Made by a program: the position numbers and the translations under genes
Assembly (NCBI RefSeq): GCF_030161395.1
Contig: NZ_BSST01000001.1
Coordinates: forward strand, 186,001 to 250,000
DNA length: 64,000 nucleotides
Direction: 5' to 3'
DNA from: Thalassotalea insulae
GTDB taxonomy: Bacteria > Pseudomonadota > Gammaproteobacteria > Enterobacterales > Alteromonadaceae
The notes under the pieces: model-generated
The model's database searches: none
Seen by the model: the letters and a program-made list of their open reading frames with translations, nothing else
Told to the model about the DNA's origin: nothing
Shown here: piece by piece, positions 24,387 through 32,541 of the stretch
Numbering within the stretch: the stretch's first letter is position 1
Layout of the letters: each line of letters opens with the position of its first letter

Positions 24387-26169
24387 ACAAAGCAACCAGT
24401 CAGCACACTTAACTGATAAGCAAAGCACAGCAGCAAAATTACAGCTGTGCTTTGGTGGTTATTCATGCCAAGGGAAAAAGGCAGAAAATCAAGATGCTTT
24501 TGCCGTTAACTATCCACAAGGTAGCGCCTTAAACACCAAAGGCGCGATTGCCGCAATTGCTGATGGCGTTAGCAGTGCCAGCAATGCCGCACAGGCAGCA
24601 CAACTGGCAGTCACGCAATTTAGTCAGGAGTTTTATAGTACCCCTGATACCTGGTCCACGGAAAAATCAGCGACCAAAGTACTCAACAGCTTAAATCAAT
24701 GGCTTTATGCCCAGGCCAGTGGTATTGCTAGTCACTACCAAACAAGTAACCAACAGTGGCTAACCACCTTCTCTGCCATAGTGTTAAAATCTACCACAGG
24801 TTATATTTTCCATGTTGGTGATTCCCGTATTAGTCGACTTCGTCAGCAAGAATATGAAATACTGACCCAAGATCATAACCGTAAACAAGCTAATCAACAT
24901 TTAGTACTAACCCGCGCGCTTGGCGCAGATGTTCGCTTACAAGTTGACTTTCACCAAATCGATTTACAGGCCAAAGATTTACTGTTACTGACCTGTGATG
25001 GTGTCCATGATTTTGTCAGCGCGAAAGAATTAAAACGCCTATCCAGTCAGCTCACCGCAAAGCCAAGCACAGCAGATTTAGAACAGCTCAGCCAGCAAAT
25101 TACTGCACAAGCTATAGCGAATGGTAGCCACGATAATGTCAGCTGCTTATTGGTCTATGTCGAAAACACCCCGCAGCGGGCAATGGTTGAAGTAGAGCGT
25201 GATATCCTCGCCAAAACCATACCTCCGGCACTAAAAGTAGGAATGAAACTGGACGGCTATAAAGTTTGCCAGGTGATCCACGCCAGTATTCGTTCCCATT
25301 TATACCTGGTTGAAAATCCTGAAGATTTCACTAAGTTGGTATTAAAAGTACCGTCGTTGAACTTTGAGGATGATCCCCATTATCTGCAAGGCTTTATTCG
25401 TGAAGCTTGGGTCGGCGAACGTATTAATCACCCCAACATCATGAAAGTAACCGGCGACAGTAACAACAGCCGTTTTCTCTACCACCTTTGTGAATATATC
25501 GAGGGGCAGACATTAACCGACTGGATGCATGACAATCCAACACCAACCATAGCGCAGGTCAGAAGCATTATCGAGCAACTAATTGCAGCGTTAAGAACCT
25601 TTCAACGCTTAGAAATTGTGCACCGTGACCTTAAACCAGACAACGTGATGATAGACAAATTCGGTTGCATTAAACTGATAGATTACGGTACGGCAAAAAT
25701 TGCCTCATTAGCTGAAAATACCAATACTTTACAAGAAACCGTACCACAAGGTTCACTGAATTATATCGCTCCGGAAACTTTACTTACTATGCAGTCAGAC
25801 CACGTCAGTGATCTATTTTCACTTGGTGTGATCTGCTATCAAATGTTGTGTGGAGAGCTTCCCTTTAAACCGATGCAACGAGCGCAAGTAACACAAACTA
25901 GCTATAGTGACTGGCAGTATCGCAGTATTAAGCAATTTCGACCTAAGCTACCTTACTGGCTTGATCTCACATTACAGCAATGTACTGCCCCTGATCCTGC
26001 CCAACGTTATCAGGCATTTTCAGAATTTAATCAGGAACTTAACAAGCCAAATCTTAGTGCGATAGAACACTATAATAAACAACCTATATTGCAACGAAAT
26101 CCGGTAATTTTCTGGCAAGGAGTTTCAGCAATACTGTTATTATTACTGTTAATATCTCTAGCTTATTAA
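24376..26169 (+). CDS. Bifunctional PP2C-type phosphatase / Ser-Thr protein kinase
   Basis: The 597-residue protein begins with a PP2C phosphatase domain (about 25-260: AENQDAF, AIADGVSSAS, FHVGDSRISRL, LLTCDGVHDF, SHDNVSCLL). A protein kinase domain follows (about 290-550: LKVPS with the Lys, IVHRDLKPDNVMID, LIDYGTA in place of DFG, YIAPETL). A C-terminal membrane anchor ends it (WQGVSAILLLLLLISLAY). The glycine-rich loop is poorly kept. The ATG lies inside narK (11-base overlap), which implies coupled expression and a role in nitrate uptake or assimilation. I recall similar kinase genes beside nitrate genes in Pseudomonas. Targets are unknown. Confidence 0.9.
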   Translation: MSAKQSNQSAHLTDKQSTAAKLQLCFGGYSCQGKKAENQDAFAVNYPQGSALNTKGAIAAIADGVSSASNAAQAAQLAVTQFSQEFYSTPDTWSTEKSATKVLNSLNQWLYAQASGIASHYQTSNQQWLTTFSAIVLKSTTGYIFHVGDSRISRLRQQEYEILTQDHNRKQANQHLVLTRALGADVRLQVDFHQIDLQAKDLLLLTCDGVHDFVSAKELKRLSSQLTAKPSTADLEQLSQQITAQAIANGSHDNVSCLLVYVENTPQRAMVEVERDILAKTIPPALKVGMKLDGYKVCQVIHASIRSHLYLVENPEDFTKLVLKVPSLNFEDDPHYLQGFIREAWVGERINHPNIMKVTGDSNNSRFLYHLCEYIEGQTLTDWMHDNPTPTIAQVRSIIEQLIAALRTFQRLEIVHRDLKPDNVMIDKFGCIKLIDYGTAKIASLAENTNTLQETVPQGSLNYIAPETLLTMQSDHVSDLFSLGVICYQMLCGELPFKPMQRAQVTQTSYSDWQYRSIKQFRPKLPYWLDLTLQQCTAPDPAQRYQAFSEFNQELNKPNLSAIEHYNKQPILQRNPVIFWQGVSAILLLLLLISLAY

Positions 26170-26237
26170 CCCATTCTGAGTAATTAACTTCTAGCTAAAA
26201 ACGACGAAATACAGAGCAAAATACTATGAACAAATAG

Positions 26238-26366
26238 TTATTTTTCTTTCTTTTGTATATTCGAACCAAAGACTATCCCTAACGCAACACCGACCGCGAT
26301 ACCAACAGCTAGATAGTTAGTTGCATTTTCTTTAGGATATTTTTCATTCCCTTTATTTTCAGACAT
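26238..26366 (-). CDS. Small single-pass membrane protein, unknown function
   Basis: This 42-residue frame starts MSENKGNEKYPKEN, has one glycine-rich hydrophobic helix (YLAVGIAVGVALGIVFG) and a basic tail. AGGGAAT precedes the ATG by four bases. It lies nine bases downstream of the MAPEG gene on the same strand and is probably cotranscribed. The helix resembles glycine-zipper segments of small membrane proteins. Confidence 0.65.
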   Translation of the reverse strand: MSENKGNEKYPKENATNYLAVGIAVGVALGIVFGSNIQKKEK

Positions 26367-26375
26367 ATTTATTCC

Positions 26376-26807
26376 CTAAATAAGTGTAAATACCGCCAGT
26401 GATTCTTTAATGATCATTGCCGCTAATACCAGCCAGGATAAAACAAATAAGCTAAAGCGTGCCAAGACAAAATCAACGGTCACTTGTACGATGGAATGGG
26501 CAATGCGTAAACCTGCATATAACCAGGCGCAAATAACAAAGAAACTATCAACATGCCCAAGCAAAGCAATCGCTAAACAAACGACATAGAATAACGTCGG
26601 CTGTTCAAACAAGTGATTATAGTTATTAGCAACTCGATTCACTTCATCCGGCAATAATGCTTTTAAGTGTGAGGTATCTTGTGCTTTTTGCGGATGAATA
26701 CGTAACTTTTTCATCGTAGAAACCCGGGTAATATACATACGAAAAGTGATCACTACCGTTAATAAGGCAACGACAAATACTGGTTGTAATATAGCTATGG
26801 CTTCCAT
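26376..26807 (-). CDS. MAPEG family membrane protein
   Basis: The 143-residue protein has four predicted membrane helices and the MAPEG motif NYNHLFEQPTLFYVV. Members of this family act on glutathione conjugates or eicosanoid-like lipids in eukaryotes; bacterial members are mostly uncharacterised. It lies on the opposite strand within the nitrate region and is probably unrelated to it. Confidence 0.85.
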   Translation of the reverse strand: MEAIAILQPVFVVALLTVVITFRMYITRVSTMKKLRIHPQKAQDTSHLKALLPDEVNRVANNYNHLFEQPTLFYVVCLAIALLGHVDSFFVICAWLYAGLRIAHSIVQVTVDFVLARFSLFVLSWLVLAAMIIKESLAVFTLI

Positions 26808-26964
26808 AATTTCTCTTGTTATTATTTGCTAAAACTTTTCATCACCACAGCCACCTTAGCACATTTATTCTCAAGGTATAAAACAAGTTGCTGCAACGCA
26901 TTTCATCTATCGGTGAATAACTGTCATTATTTAACGACGATAATTCCATCAACTCCCCTGCTTC

Positions 26965-26983
26965 GCACCAAATGAAGGCACCA
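26965..26983 (+). promoter_or_regulatory. Direct GCACCA pair upstream of the nitrate reductase gene
   Basis: Two GCACCA hexamers, 13 bases apart, lie about 70-90 bases before the sigma54 element. GCACCA is half of the NtrC palindrome. No gene is seen in the rest of the 306-base gap 26808-27113. Confidence 0.4.
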
Positions 26984-27053
26984 AGCCCCGATTTAGTTCA
27001 ATCACTGCGAGTAAAAAAAGCACTTTCCTTTGATTTTATTAGAGTTTTTTAAA

Positions 27054-27069
27054 TGGTTTGGTTTTTGCA
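27054..27069 (+). promoter_or_regulatory. Sigma54 promoter of the nitrate reductase operon
   Basis: TGGTTTGGTTTTTGCA has GG and GC ten bases apart and a consensus TTGCA -12 box; the CAC of the -24 box is not kept. It lies 45 bases before the ATG. Confidence 0.6.
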
Positions 27070-27113
27070 GTTTTATCGCAAACGCACCATTAACTGTGGA
27101 AATTAACTAAGCT

Positions 27114-29318
27114 ATGCTGTTTGGGCGAAAAAAAAGAAAACCTATCTCTATTCCGGCAAAAAAAGTCGCACAATGGAAATATACCACCTGTAATTATTGT
27201 TCAACAGGCTGTTCGATTGAAATAGGGCTTGATGAAAACCAAAAACTAGTGACCTCACGCGGCCATGCCGGAGCCGACGTTAATCGCGGAAAGCTCTGCA
27301 TCAAAGGCTTGTTAGAGCATGATTTATTTAATAGCCCTGGTCGTGGCACTGAGCCGCTTATTCGCGATAAACATTTTCATCCATTTGAGCAAACCAGCTG
27401 GGATAACGCATTAGATACCACCGCTGAACAAATAAAGAAAATACAAAAGCAATATGGCCGCGACGCGTTTGCCATTATTTCAACCGGGCAGTTGCTAACA
27501 GAAGAGTTTTACACTTTAGGAAAACTGGCGCGCGGCTGCATCGGCACGAATAACTATGATGGCAATACGACCCTTTGCATGGCTTCTGCCGTTAGTGGAT
27601 ATAAACGTAGCTTTGGCTCAGACGGGCCACCAGGTTGTTACGATGACTTTGAACATACCCATTGTTTAATGGCCTTTGGTTCTAACCTGCCAGAGCAGCA
27701 TCCAATCATTTACTGGCGATTAAAAGAGGCTTTAGAAAAACGTAAATTTCCACTCATTGTAGTTGACCCTAGAGTCACTATGCTGGCGCAATTTGCCGAT
27801 ATTCATCTGCCGATTACGCCGGGCACAGATTGTGTACTAATTAATGCCATGCTACATGTCATTATCAACGAAGGCCTGCAAGATCAGGCTTATATTGACG
27901 CACATACCCAAGGCTTTGAAGAAGTTAAGGCGTTAGTGCAGGATTATGACCCAAAAACGGCGCAACATATCTGCGGTATTGATGAAGACAAAATACGCAC
28001 CGTCGCCCGCCTTTATGCCAAAGCTCCAGCCGCAATGAGTATCTGGACCATGGGCATCAATCAGTCAACTCACGGCTCTGACGGCGTTGCCAACATCAAT
28101 AACCTTAACTTGATCACAGGTAATATTGGCAAACCAGGCGGCACCAGCTTATCGATAACCGGTCAGTGTAATGCCATGGGCACTCGAGAATGGTCATCTT
28201 GCTCCGGCCTACCCGGCTATCGCTATTTAGAAAATGAAACGGATAGACAAGAAATTGCCGATTTTTGGGGCATAGATCCCGAGTTTTTTCCGAAAAAACG
28301 CGGCCTAGCAGAAACCGATATCTTCCCGGCGATCGAGACCGGCGAAATTAAAGGCCTGTGGATAGTCGCAACCAATCCAATGACCTCAATGCCAAATACC
28401 GGACGTATCCGAAAAGCATTAGAAAAACTCGATTTTCTGGTGGTACAAGATGTTTATCAGGATGTTGAAATGAACCAATACGCCCATGTTTACCTACCCG
28501 CTGCGGTATGGGCAGAAAAACAAGGCTGTCATACCAATACTGAGCGCAGAGTCAATTTGATCGATAACGCCCTGCCACCTTTTGCTAACGCTAAACCTGA
28601 TTTTTGGATTTTTAATCAGCTAGCCAAACGATTTGAAAACGGCAAACGTATTCATTTTCCGGATCAGCCGGAACAAGCGTTTGAAGAAATGAAGCAACTT
28701 TCAAAAGGTCGTAATGCTTATGGAAAAGAAAGAACATTAGATATCTCTGGCATGAGCTATGAAAAAATCATCCAGGCCAGAGGTATTCAGTGGCCATACC
28801 GTGAAAGCGATACCGGACTAAAAGGCGCACCTCGCCTCTACACTGACGGTAAGTTTCAAACCGCCTCAGGTAAAGCGAACTTACTGCCAATCAAGTTTGT
28901 TAATAATAATGAACAGCCGTGCCAACAATACCCTTTCTGGCTCAACAGTGGTCGGGTAGTCGAACACTTCCATACTCGCACCCGTACCGGAAAAATCGGT
29001 AATTGTAATAAATTCAGCCCAACCCCTTATATGGAAATGAATCCTGACGCCGCGCTGGAACTAGGCGTTGAACATCAAAGTTATGTTCGCTTAACCAGCC
29101 GTCGAGGCGACGCAGTAGTCATGGTGCAACTGACTCATAGAGTGCCCAGAAACATGGTATTTATCCCGTTTCACTTTCATGATTGTGTCAATCGTCTCAC
29201 CCTTGGCTTACTCGACCCGCATTCTCGTCAACCGGCGTTTAAGCAGTGTTCAGTGCGGATAGAAGCTGTCGATCAGCAGCAAGCCGCACAACTTAACGTT
29301 GAACGACGCGCATTTTAG
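27114..29318 (+). CDS. nasA: Assimilatory nitrate reductase, molybdopterin catalytic subunit
   Basis: The 734-residue protein has an N-terminal [4Fe-4S] motif (Cys 26, 29, 33 and 62), the molybdenum-ligand Cys at about 155 in TTLCMASAV, and pterin-binding segments typical of the Nas/Nap clade (MGINQSTHG, NLITGNIGKPGG, TNPMTSMPNT, RVVEHFHTRTRTGKIG). There is no Tat signal; the basic start (FGRKKRKP) is not followed by a hydrophobic stretch, so the enzyme should be cytoplasmic. It reduces nitrate to nitrite for NirBD. It lacks the C-terminal [2Fe-2S] domain of some NasA proteins. The next gene presumably supplies electrons. Confidence 0.9.
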   Translation: MLFGRKKRKPISIPAKKVAQWKYTTCNYCSTGCSIEIGLDENQKLVTSRGHAGADVNRGKLCIKGLLEHDLFNSPGRGTEPLIRDKHFHPFEQTSWDNALDTTAEQIKKIQKQYGRDAFAIISTGQLLTEEFYTLGKLARGCIGTNNYDGNTTLCMASAVSGYKRSFGSDGPPGCYDDFEHTHCLMAFGSNLPEQHPIIYWRLKEALEKRKFPLIVVDPRVTMLAQFADIHLPITPGTDCVLINAMLHVIINEGLQDQAYIDAHTQGFEEVKALVQDYDPKTAQHICGIDEDKIRTVARLYAKAPAAMSIWTMGINQSTHGSDGVANINNLNLITGNIGKPGGTSLSITGQCNAMGTREWSSCSGLPGYRYLENETDRQEIADFWGIDPEFFPKKRGLAETDIFPAIETGEIKGLWIVATNPMTSMPNTGRIRKALEKLDFLVVQDVYQDVEMNQYAHVYLPAAVWAEKQGCHTNTERRVNLIDNALPPFANAKPDFWIFNQLAKRFENGKRIHFPDQPEQAFEEMKQLSKGRNAYGKERTLDISGMSYEKIIQARGIQWPYRESDTGLKGAPRLYTDGKFQTASGKANLLPIKFVNNNEQPCQQYPFWLNSGRVVEHFHTRTRTGKIGNCNKFSPTPYMEMNPDAALELGVEHQSYVRLTSRRGDAVVMVQLTHRVPRNMVFIPFHFHDCVNRLTLGLLDPHSRQPAFKQCSVRIEAVDQQQAAQLNVERRAF

Positions 29319-29340
29319 CTCTGGCGATTAAGGAATTATT

Positions 29341-31344
29341 ATGAATCAAGAATTAAAGAAATCCCCTGCGATGGACTCAATGGTTAACAGCTTTGATCCT
29401 GCGACCATGAGTGATACACCAACACAAGCACCAACAGCTCAATCAAGCCATTGGGAGATCAGAACCCAAGAGCAGGATTATGCGTTTTTATCCGATAAAG
29501 AGCATGCTATTGAAAACCGTTATGGCAAGCGTATTGACTTAGTTGAGTTAACCGATAAGCCCAAAAACCGTTCGATGTTTATTAATGAAAACCCAGAAGT
29601 AGGTAGCAACCCTAACCGTAATAAGCAACATGGTTTCTTTTTTACCGCCGATAACTGTATTGGCTGTCATGCTTGTGAGGCCGCCTGCTCGGAAAAAAAT
29701 GAAAACCCGGCACACATTGCCTTTCGTAGCGTTGGTTATGTTGAAGGTGGCTCTTACCCGGATTATAAACGCATGAACATTTCCATGGCATGCAACCATT
29801 GTGATGATCCCGTGTGTTTAAAAGGCTGCCCAACTCGTGCTTATACCAAACATGCAGAATACGGCGCCGTATTACAAGATCCGGAAACCTGCTTTGGCTG
29901 TGGTTACTGTACCTGGGTTTGCCCTTATAACGCTCCCCAGCTCGATCCGGTTAAAGGTCGAGTCTCTAAGTGTAATATGTGTGTTGACCGCTTAGAAGTC
30001 GGATTAAAACCGGCCTGTGTCTCTGCTTGTGTCGGTAATGCACTGGATTTTGGTGTCATTGAAAATACGCCAAAAAACCGGGAGCAATGTAAAACCAGCA
30101 TTCCTGGTTTCCCGGATCCTGAGATCACCCACCCCAATATTCGCTTTCAGCAAACCAAAACCTTGCCTGATGATATGAACCGTACCGACTCTATGCCGGT
30201 GAAATACCACAAAGATCAAGATGGAGACTATCGCCCAGTAATAGATCAAAAAGCGGGAAAAGAAAAACACTGGCACCTGGATAAACTAAGTAGCCGTGAA
30301 AACCCGCTGGTATTATTCACTTTATTTGCTCAAGCGGCATTTGGCACCTTCGCCATCAGCTTTTTGGCTGCTATATTGGGTTTTGATGTCTTTGTCCGCT
30401 TTTTTCACTCTGATATGTTTTTACCCTTAACCTTGTTGTCACTCGCTATGACCGCTTTTGCACTATTAATGAGTGTTACCCATTTAGGTAAGCCGATGCG
30501 TTTTTATCGTGGCTTTAATAACCTGCGATATTCACCTATGGCGCGTGAAGGCTTTGGCTTAACATTGTTTACTATTGGCTGTGGTATAACTGCCTTGCTA
30601 TTAATCCCCCACAATGAATGGCTGGTAACGACAGTTAAGCAAAGCTTAGGTGTAGATTTAGCAAAACTGTTGTCAGCTTTCGCTGTTGAAAACGCACCAC
30701 TATTTAGCGCCAGCTTTGCAGTAGTATCAGGCGCTGCCGGTTTGTATTACATGAACAAATGTTATCAAATCAAAGCCCGTCCATTTTGGCATCACATCCA
30801 AACCGCAACGGCATTTAGTGGTAACAGTTTATCATTAGGCGCAATAATATCTGGGATGTTGCTTCTACCAACGCTTACTGTGCAAAATGCGACAGAGCAT
30901 GAATTAACACAAGCATTAATCGTACTTGGCGCTGTTTTTATTATCGGTCTTGTTATCGAAGCAATTGGTCTACTTAAGCACAATTACGATATGAATCGAA
31001 GCAGCAACGAAGGCGGTGCAGCTCATTACATCCAATGTACGACTTTTGGAAAAAGCTACCTATTTAGAAATACCTTGTTAGCATTAAATCTGGTATTTAC
31101 GGCAACGCTGTTAGTGATGACATTGAATACTGAGCTTTCATCAGGACTTTATCTAGCCTGGTTAATAGCGGCGTTAATTTGTACATTAACCTCTGTTATC
31201 GGTCGAGCACTGTTTTATGTACTAGTGATCCCAACGACTATGCCAGGGGCGTTTTTCTGGAAAAACAAAGCGTTTGAACAACATGCCCGCGATATTGGCT
31301 TAGCTGACAATCCCGCCACAGGTGTCGCGCCATTAGCACATTAA
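29341..31344 (+). CDS. DmsB-DmsC-type fusion: four-cluster ferredoxin domain joined to a membrane anchor
   Basis: The 667-residue protein has a leader of about 95 residues and then sixteen cysteines in four groups (106-116, 151-163, 184-194, 211-230), enough for four [4Fe-4S] clusters as in DmsB/NrfC. From about 325 to the end it has about eight hydrophobic helices with VTHLGKPMRFYRGFNNLRYSPMAREG, read in two parts, typical of the DmsC anchor. No signal peptide is seen, so the Fe-S part should be cytoplasmic. I infer that it takes electrons from quinol and passes them to the nitrate reductase encoded 22 bases upstream. Confidence 0.88.
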   Translation: MNQELKKSPAMDSMVNSFDPATMSDTPTQAPTAQSSHWEIRTQEQDYAFLSDKEHAIENRYGKRIDLVELTDKPKNRSMFINENPEVGSNPNRNKQHGFFFTADNCIGCHACEAACSEKNENPAHIAFRSVGYVEGGSYPDYKRMNISMACNHCDDPVCLKGCPTRAYTKHAEYGAVLQDPETCFGCGYCTWVCPYNAPQLDPVKGRVSKCNMCVDRLEVGLKPACVSACVGNALDFGVIENTPKNREQCKTSIPGFPDPEITHPNIRFQQTKTLPDDMNRTDSMPVKYHKDQDGDYRPVIDQKAGKEKHWHLDKLSSRENPLVLFTLFAQAAFGTFAISFLAAILGFDVFVRFFHSDMFLPLTLLSLAMTAFALLMSVTHLGKPMRFYRGFNNLRYSPMAREGFGLTLFTIGCGITALLLIPHNEWLVTTVKQSLGVDLAKLLSAFAVENAPLFSASFAVVSGAAGLYYMNKCYQIKARPFWHHIQTATAFSGNSLSLGAIISGMLLLPTLTVQNATEHELTQALIVLGAVFIIGLVIEAIGLLKHNYDMNRSSNEGGAAHYIQCTTFGKSYLFRNTLLALNLVFTATLLVMTLNTELSSGLYLAWLIAALICTLTSVIGRALFYVLVIPTTMPGAFFWKNKAFEQHARDIGLADNPATGVAPLAH

Positions 31345-31360
31345 CCCGTTAAAATAGTAA

Positions 31361-31387
31361 CAGGAACAAGTTATCTGCTTGTTCCTG
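31361..31387 (+). other. Perfect hairpin after the fusion gene
   Basis: A ten-base perfect stem (CAGGAACAAG / CTTGTTCCTG, loop of seven) lies 16 bases after the stop codon. No T-run follows, so it may slow transcription or protect the upstream mRNA end rather than terminate fully. Confidence 0.6.
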
Positions 31388-31408
31388 CATTAAATAAAGA
31401 GCAAAAAC

Positions 31409-31825
31409 ATGTTAACGTCAATCAAACAAACCTTAGGAAAAACATGCCTTGTCGGGCTAAGTTATTTTGACCATCAACACAACCTGGTCAAACAAAGCGT
31501 ACTTGCCGGCACAGTGCTCAAAGCCGATAACGACTTAGGTATAACTCTGGCACTGGCGACAACAAATAATGTATCCAGCTCCACTAACAACACGACAGAC
31601 ACTAGCAGCACATCAAACGCACAATTTATACTGCCGGCAAATCTTTCCTGTTGGTTTATCGCTCCTAAAGGGGATTTTCATACCAGCGCTGAAAATATTA
31701 AAATTTCAGACCCAGATTTTTTAGTCACTTGGGATATCTATCAAACAAAAGCTGACGCAGCTGATAACGAACAACAATGGTGGCAATGGCTGCCCCGCAC
31801 TACGCCGCCTCAATCAGGTAGATAA
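31409..31825 (+). CDS. Unknown protein in the nitrate reductase operon
   Basis: I do not recognise a named family. The 138-residue protein has a compact N-terminal part (CLVGLSYFDHQHNLVKQSVL, then AGTV), a Ser/Thr/Asn-rich insert (about 50-70), and a conserved-looking C-terminal part (ILPANLSCWFIAPKGDF, LVTWDIYQTK, EQQWWQWLPRT). It has no signal peptide or membrane helix, so it is likely cytoplasmic. Its start lies 64 bases after the DmsBC-like fusion. A role in maturation or assembly of the reductase is possible but unproven. Confidence 0.7.
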   Translation: MLTSIKQTLGKTCLVGLSYFDHQHNLVKQSVLAGTVLKADNDLGITLALATTNNVSSSTNNTTDTSSTSNAQFILPANLSCWFIAPKGDFHTSAENIKISDPDFLVTWDIYQTKADAADNEQQWWQWLPRTTPPQSGR

Positions 31826-31901
31826 TACCGAGCGGTATTCTAAAAATTATTAGCTATACTGAGGGCGTGTGACTTTTAAACATCAATAATAAGGAAATTA
31901 T

Positions 31902-32471
31902 ATGTCAGCCTATCCAGGATCTACCTCATATCGTCCGGACCTCGACTGGAGCCAGTTAAAAGAAACCATTTTGATGCTAAATCTGGCGGTGGCACAAATC
32001 GATCAATCACTAAATGATGGCAATGCCTCGATCAGTACCTTATCAAGTTCATTTACTGCGTTAGCAACTAACTTAAACGATATTAAGTCGTCGACGGATA
32101 ACTTGCACAACGACGAAACTCAAAACGAAAAAATAAAAGCCATTATAGATAATTCAGCAGATGCTGGTCTAGATAAAGTACAGAGCGCAATCATCGCCTT
32201 TCAGTTTTACGATAAACTATCACAACGCTTAGATCACGTCAGTAACAGCTTAAGTGCATTATCAGTGTTAATAGCAGATCCTGAATCATTGTATTCCCCT
32301 CAGGAGTGGCAAAACCTGCAAGAATCCATTCGCAGTAAATATAGCATGGAAGAAGAACGTCAAATGTTCGATAACGTTATTTCCGGGATGCCAATTAGCG
32401 AAGCGTTAGCCGTTTTCAGGCAAGAAAAATTAGCCCACCAAATAGACGACGATGATATTGAGTTATTTTAA
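31902..32471 (+). CDS. CheZ-like helical protein with a D-x3-Q phosphatase motif
   Basis: The 189-residue protein is almost wholly helical and acidic. FQFYDKLSQRLDHV (Asp 104, Gln 108) lines up with the CheZ active segment (FQDLTGQVI), where Asp and Gln four residues apart dephosphorylate CheY. It also ends in an acidic tail (QIDDDDIELF), reminiscent of the CheZ C-terminus that binds CheY. A weak hairpin (AATACC / GGTATT) and a TATACT element precede it, so it may have its own promoter. No chemotaxis genes are nearby. Family placement is inference from the motif. Confidence 0.55.
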   Translation: MSAYPGSTSYRPDLDWSQLKETILMLNLAVAQIDQSLNDGNASISTLSSSFTALATNLNDIKSSTDNLHNDETQNEKIKAIIDNSADAGLDKVQSAIIAFQFYDKLSQRLDHVSNSLSALSVLIADPESLYSPQEWQNLQESIRSKYSMEEERQMFDNVISGMPISEALAVFRQEKLAHQIDDDDIELF

Positions 32472-32498
32472 CCTCTCTCATAACACACCTTAATAATT

Positions 32499-32526
32499 GC
32501 AAAACCAGAGGTGATATAACCTCTGG
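32499..32526 (-). terminator. Terminator of gabD
   Basis: On the minus strand CCAGAGG / CCTCTGG forms a seven-base stem followed by TTTT. It sits in the gap between convergent genes. Confidence 0.7.
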
Positions 32527-32541
32527 CTGCTAACATCCTTG

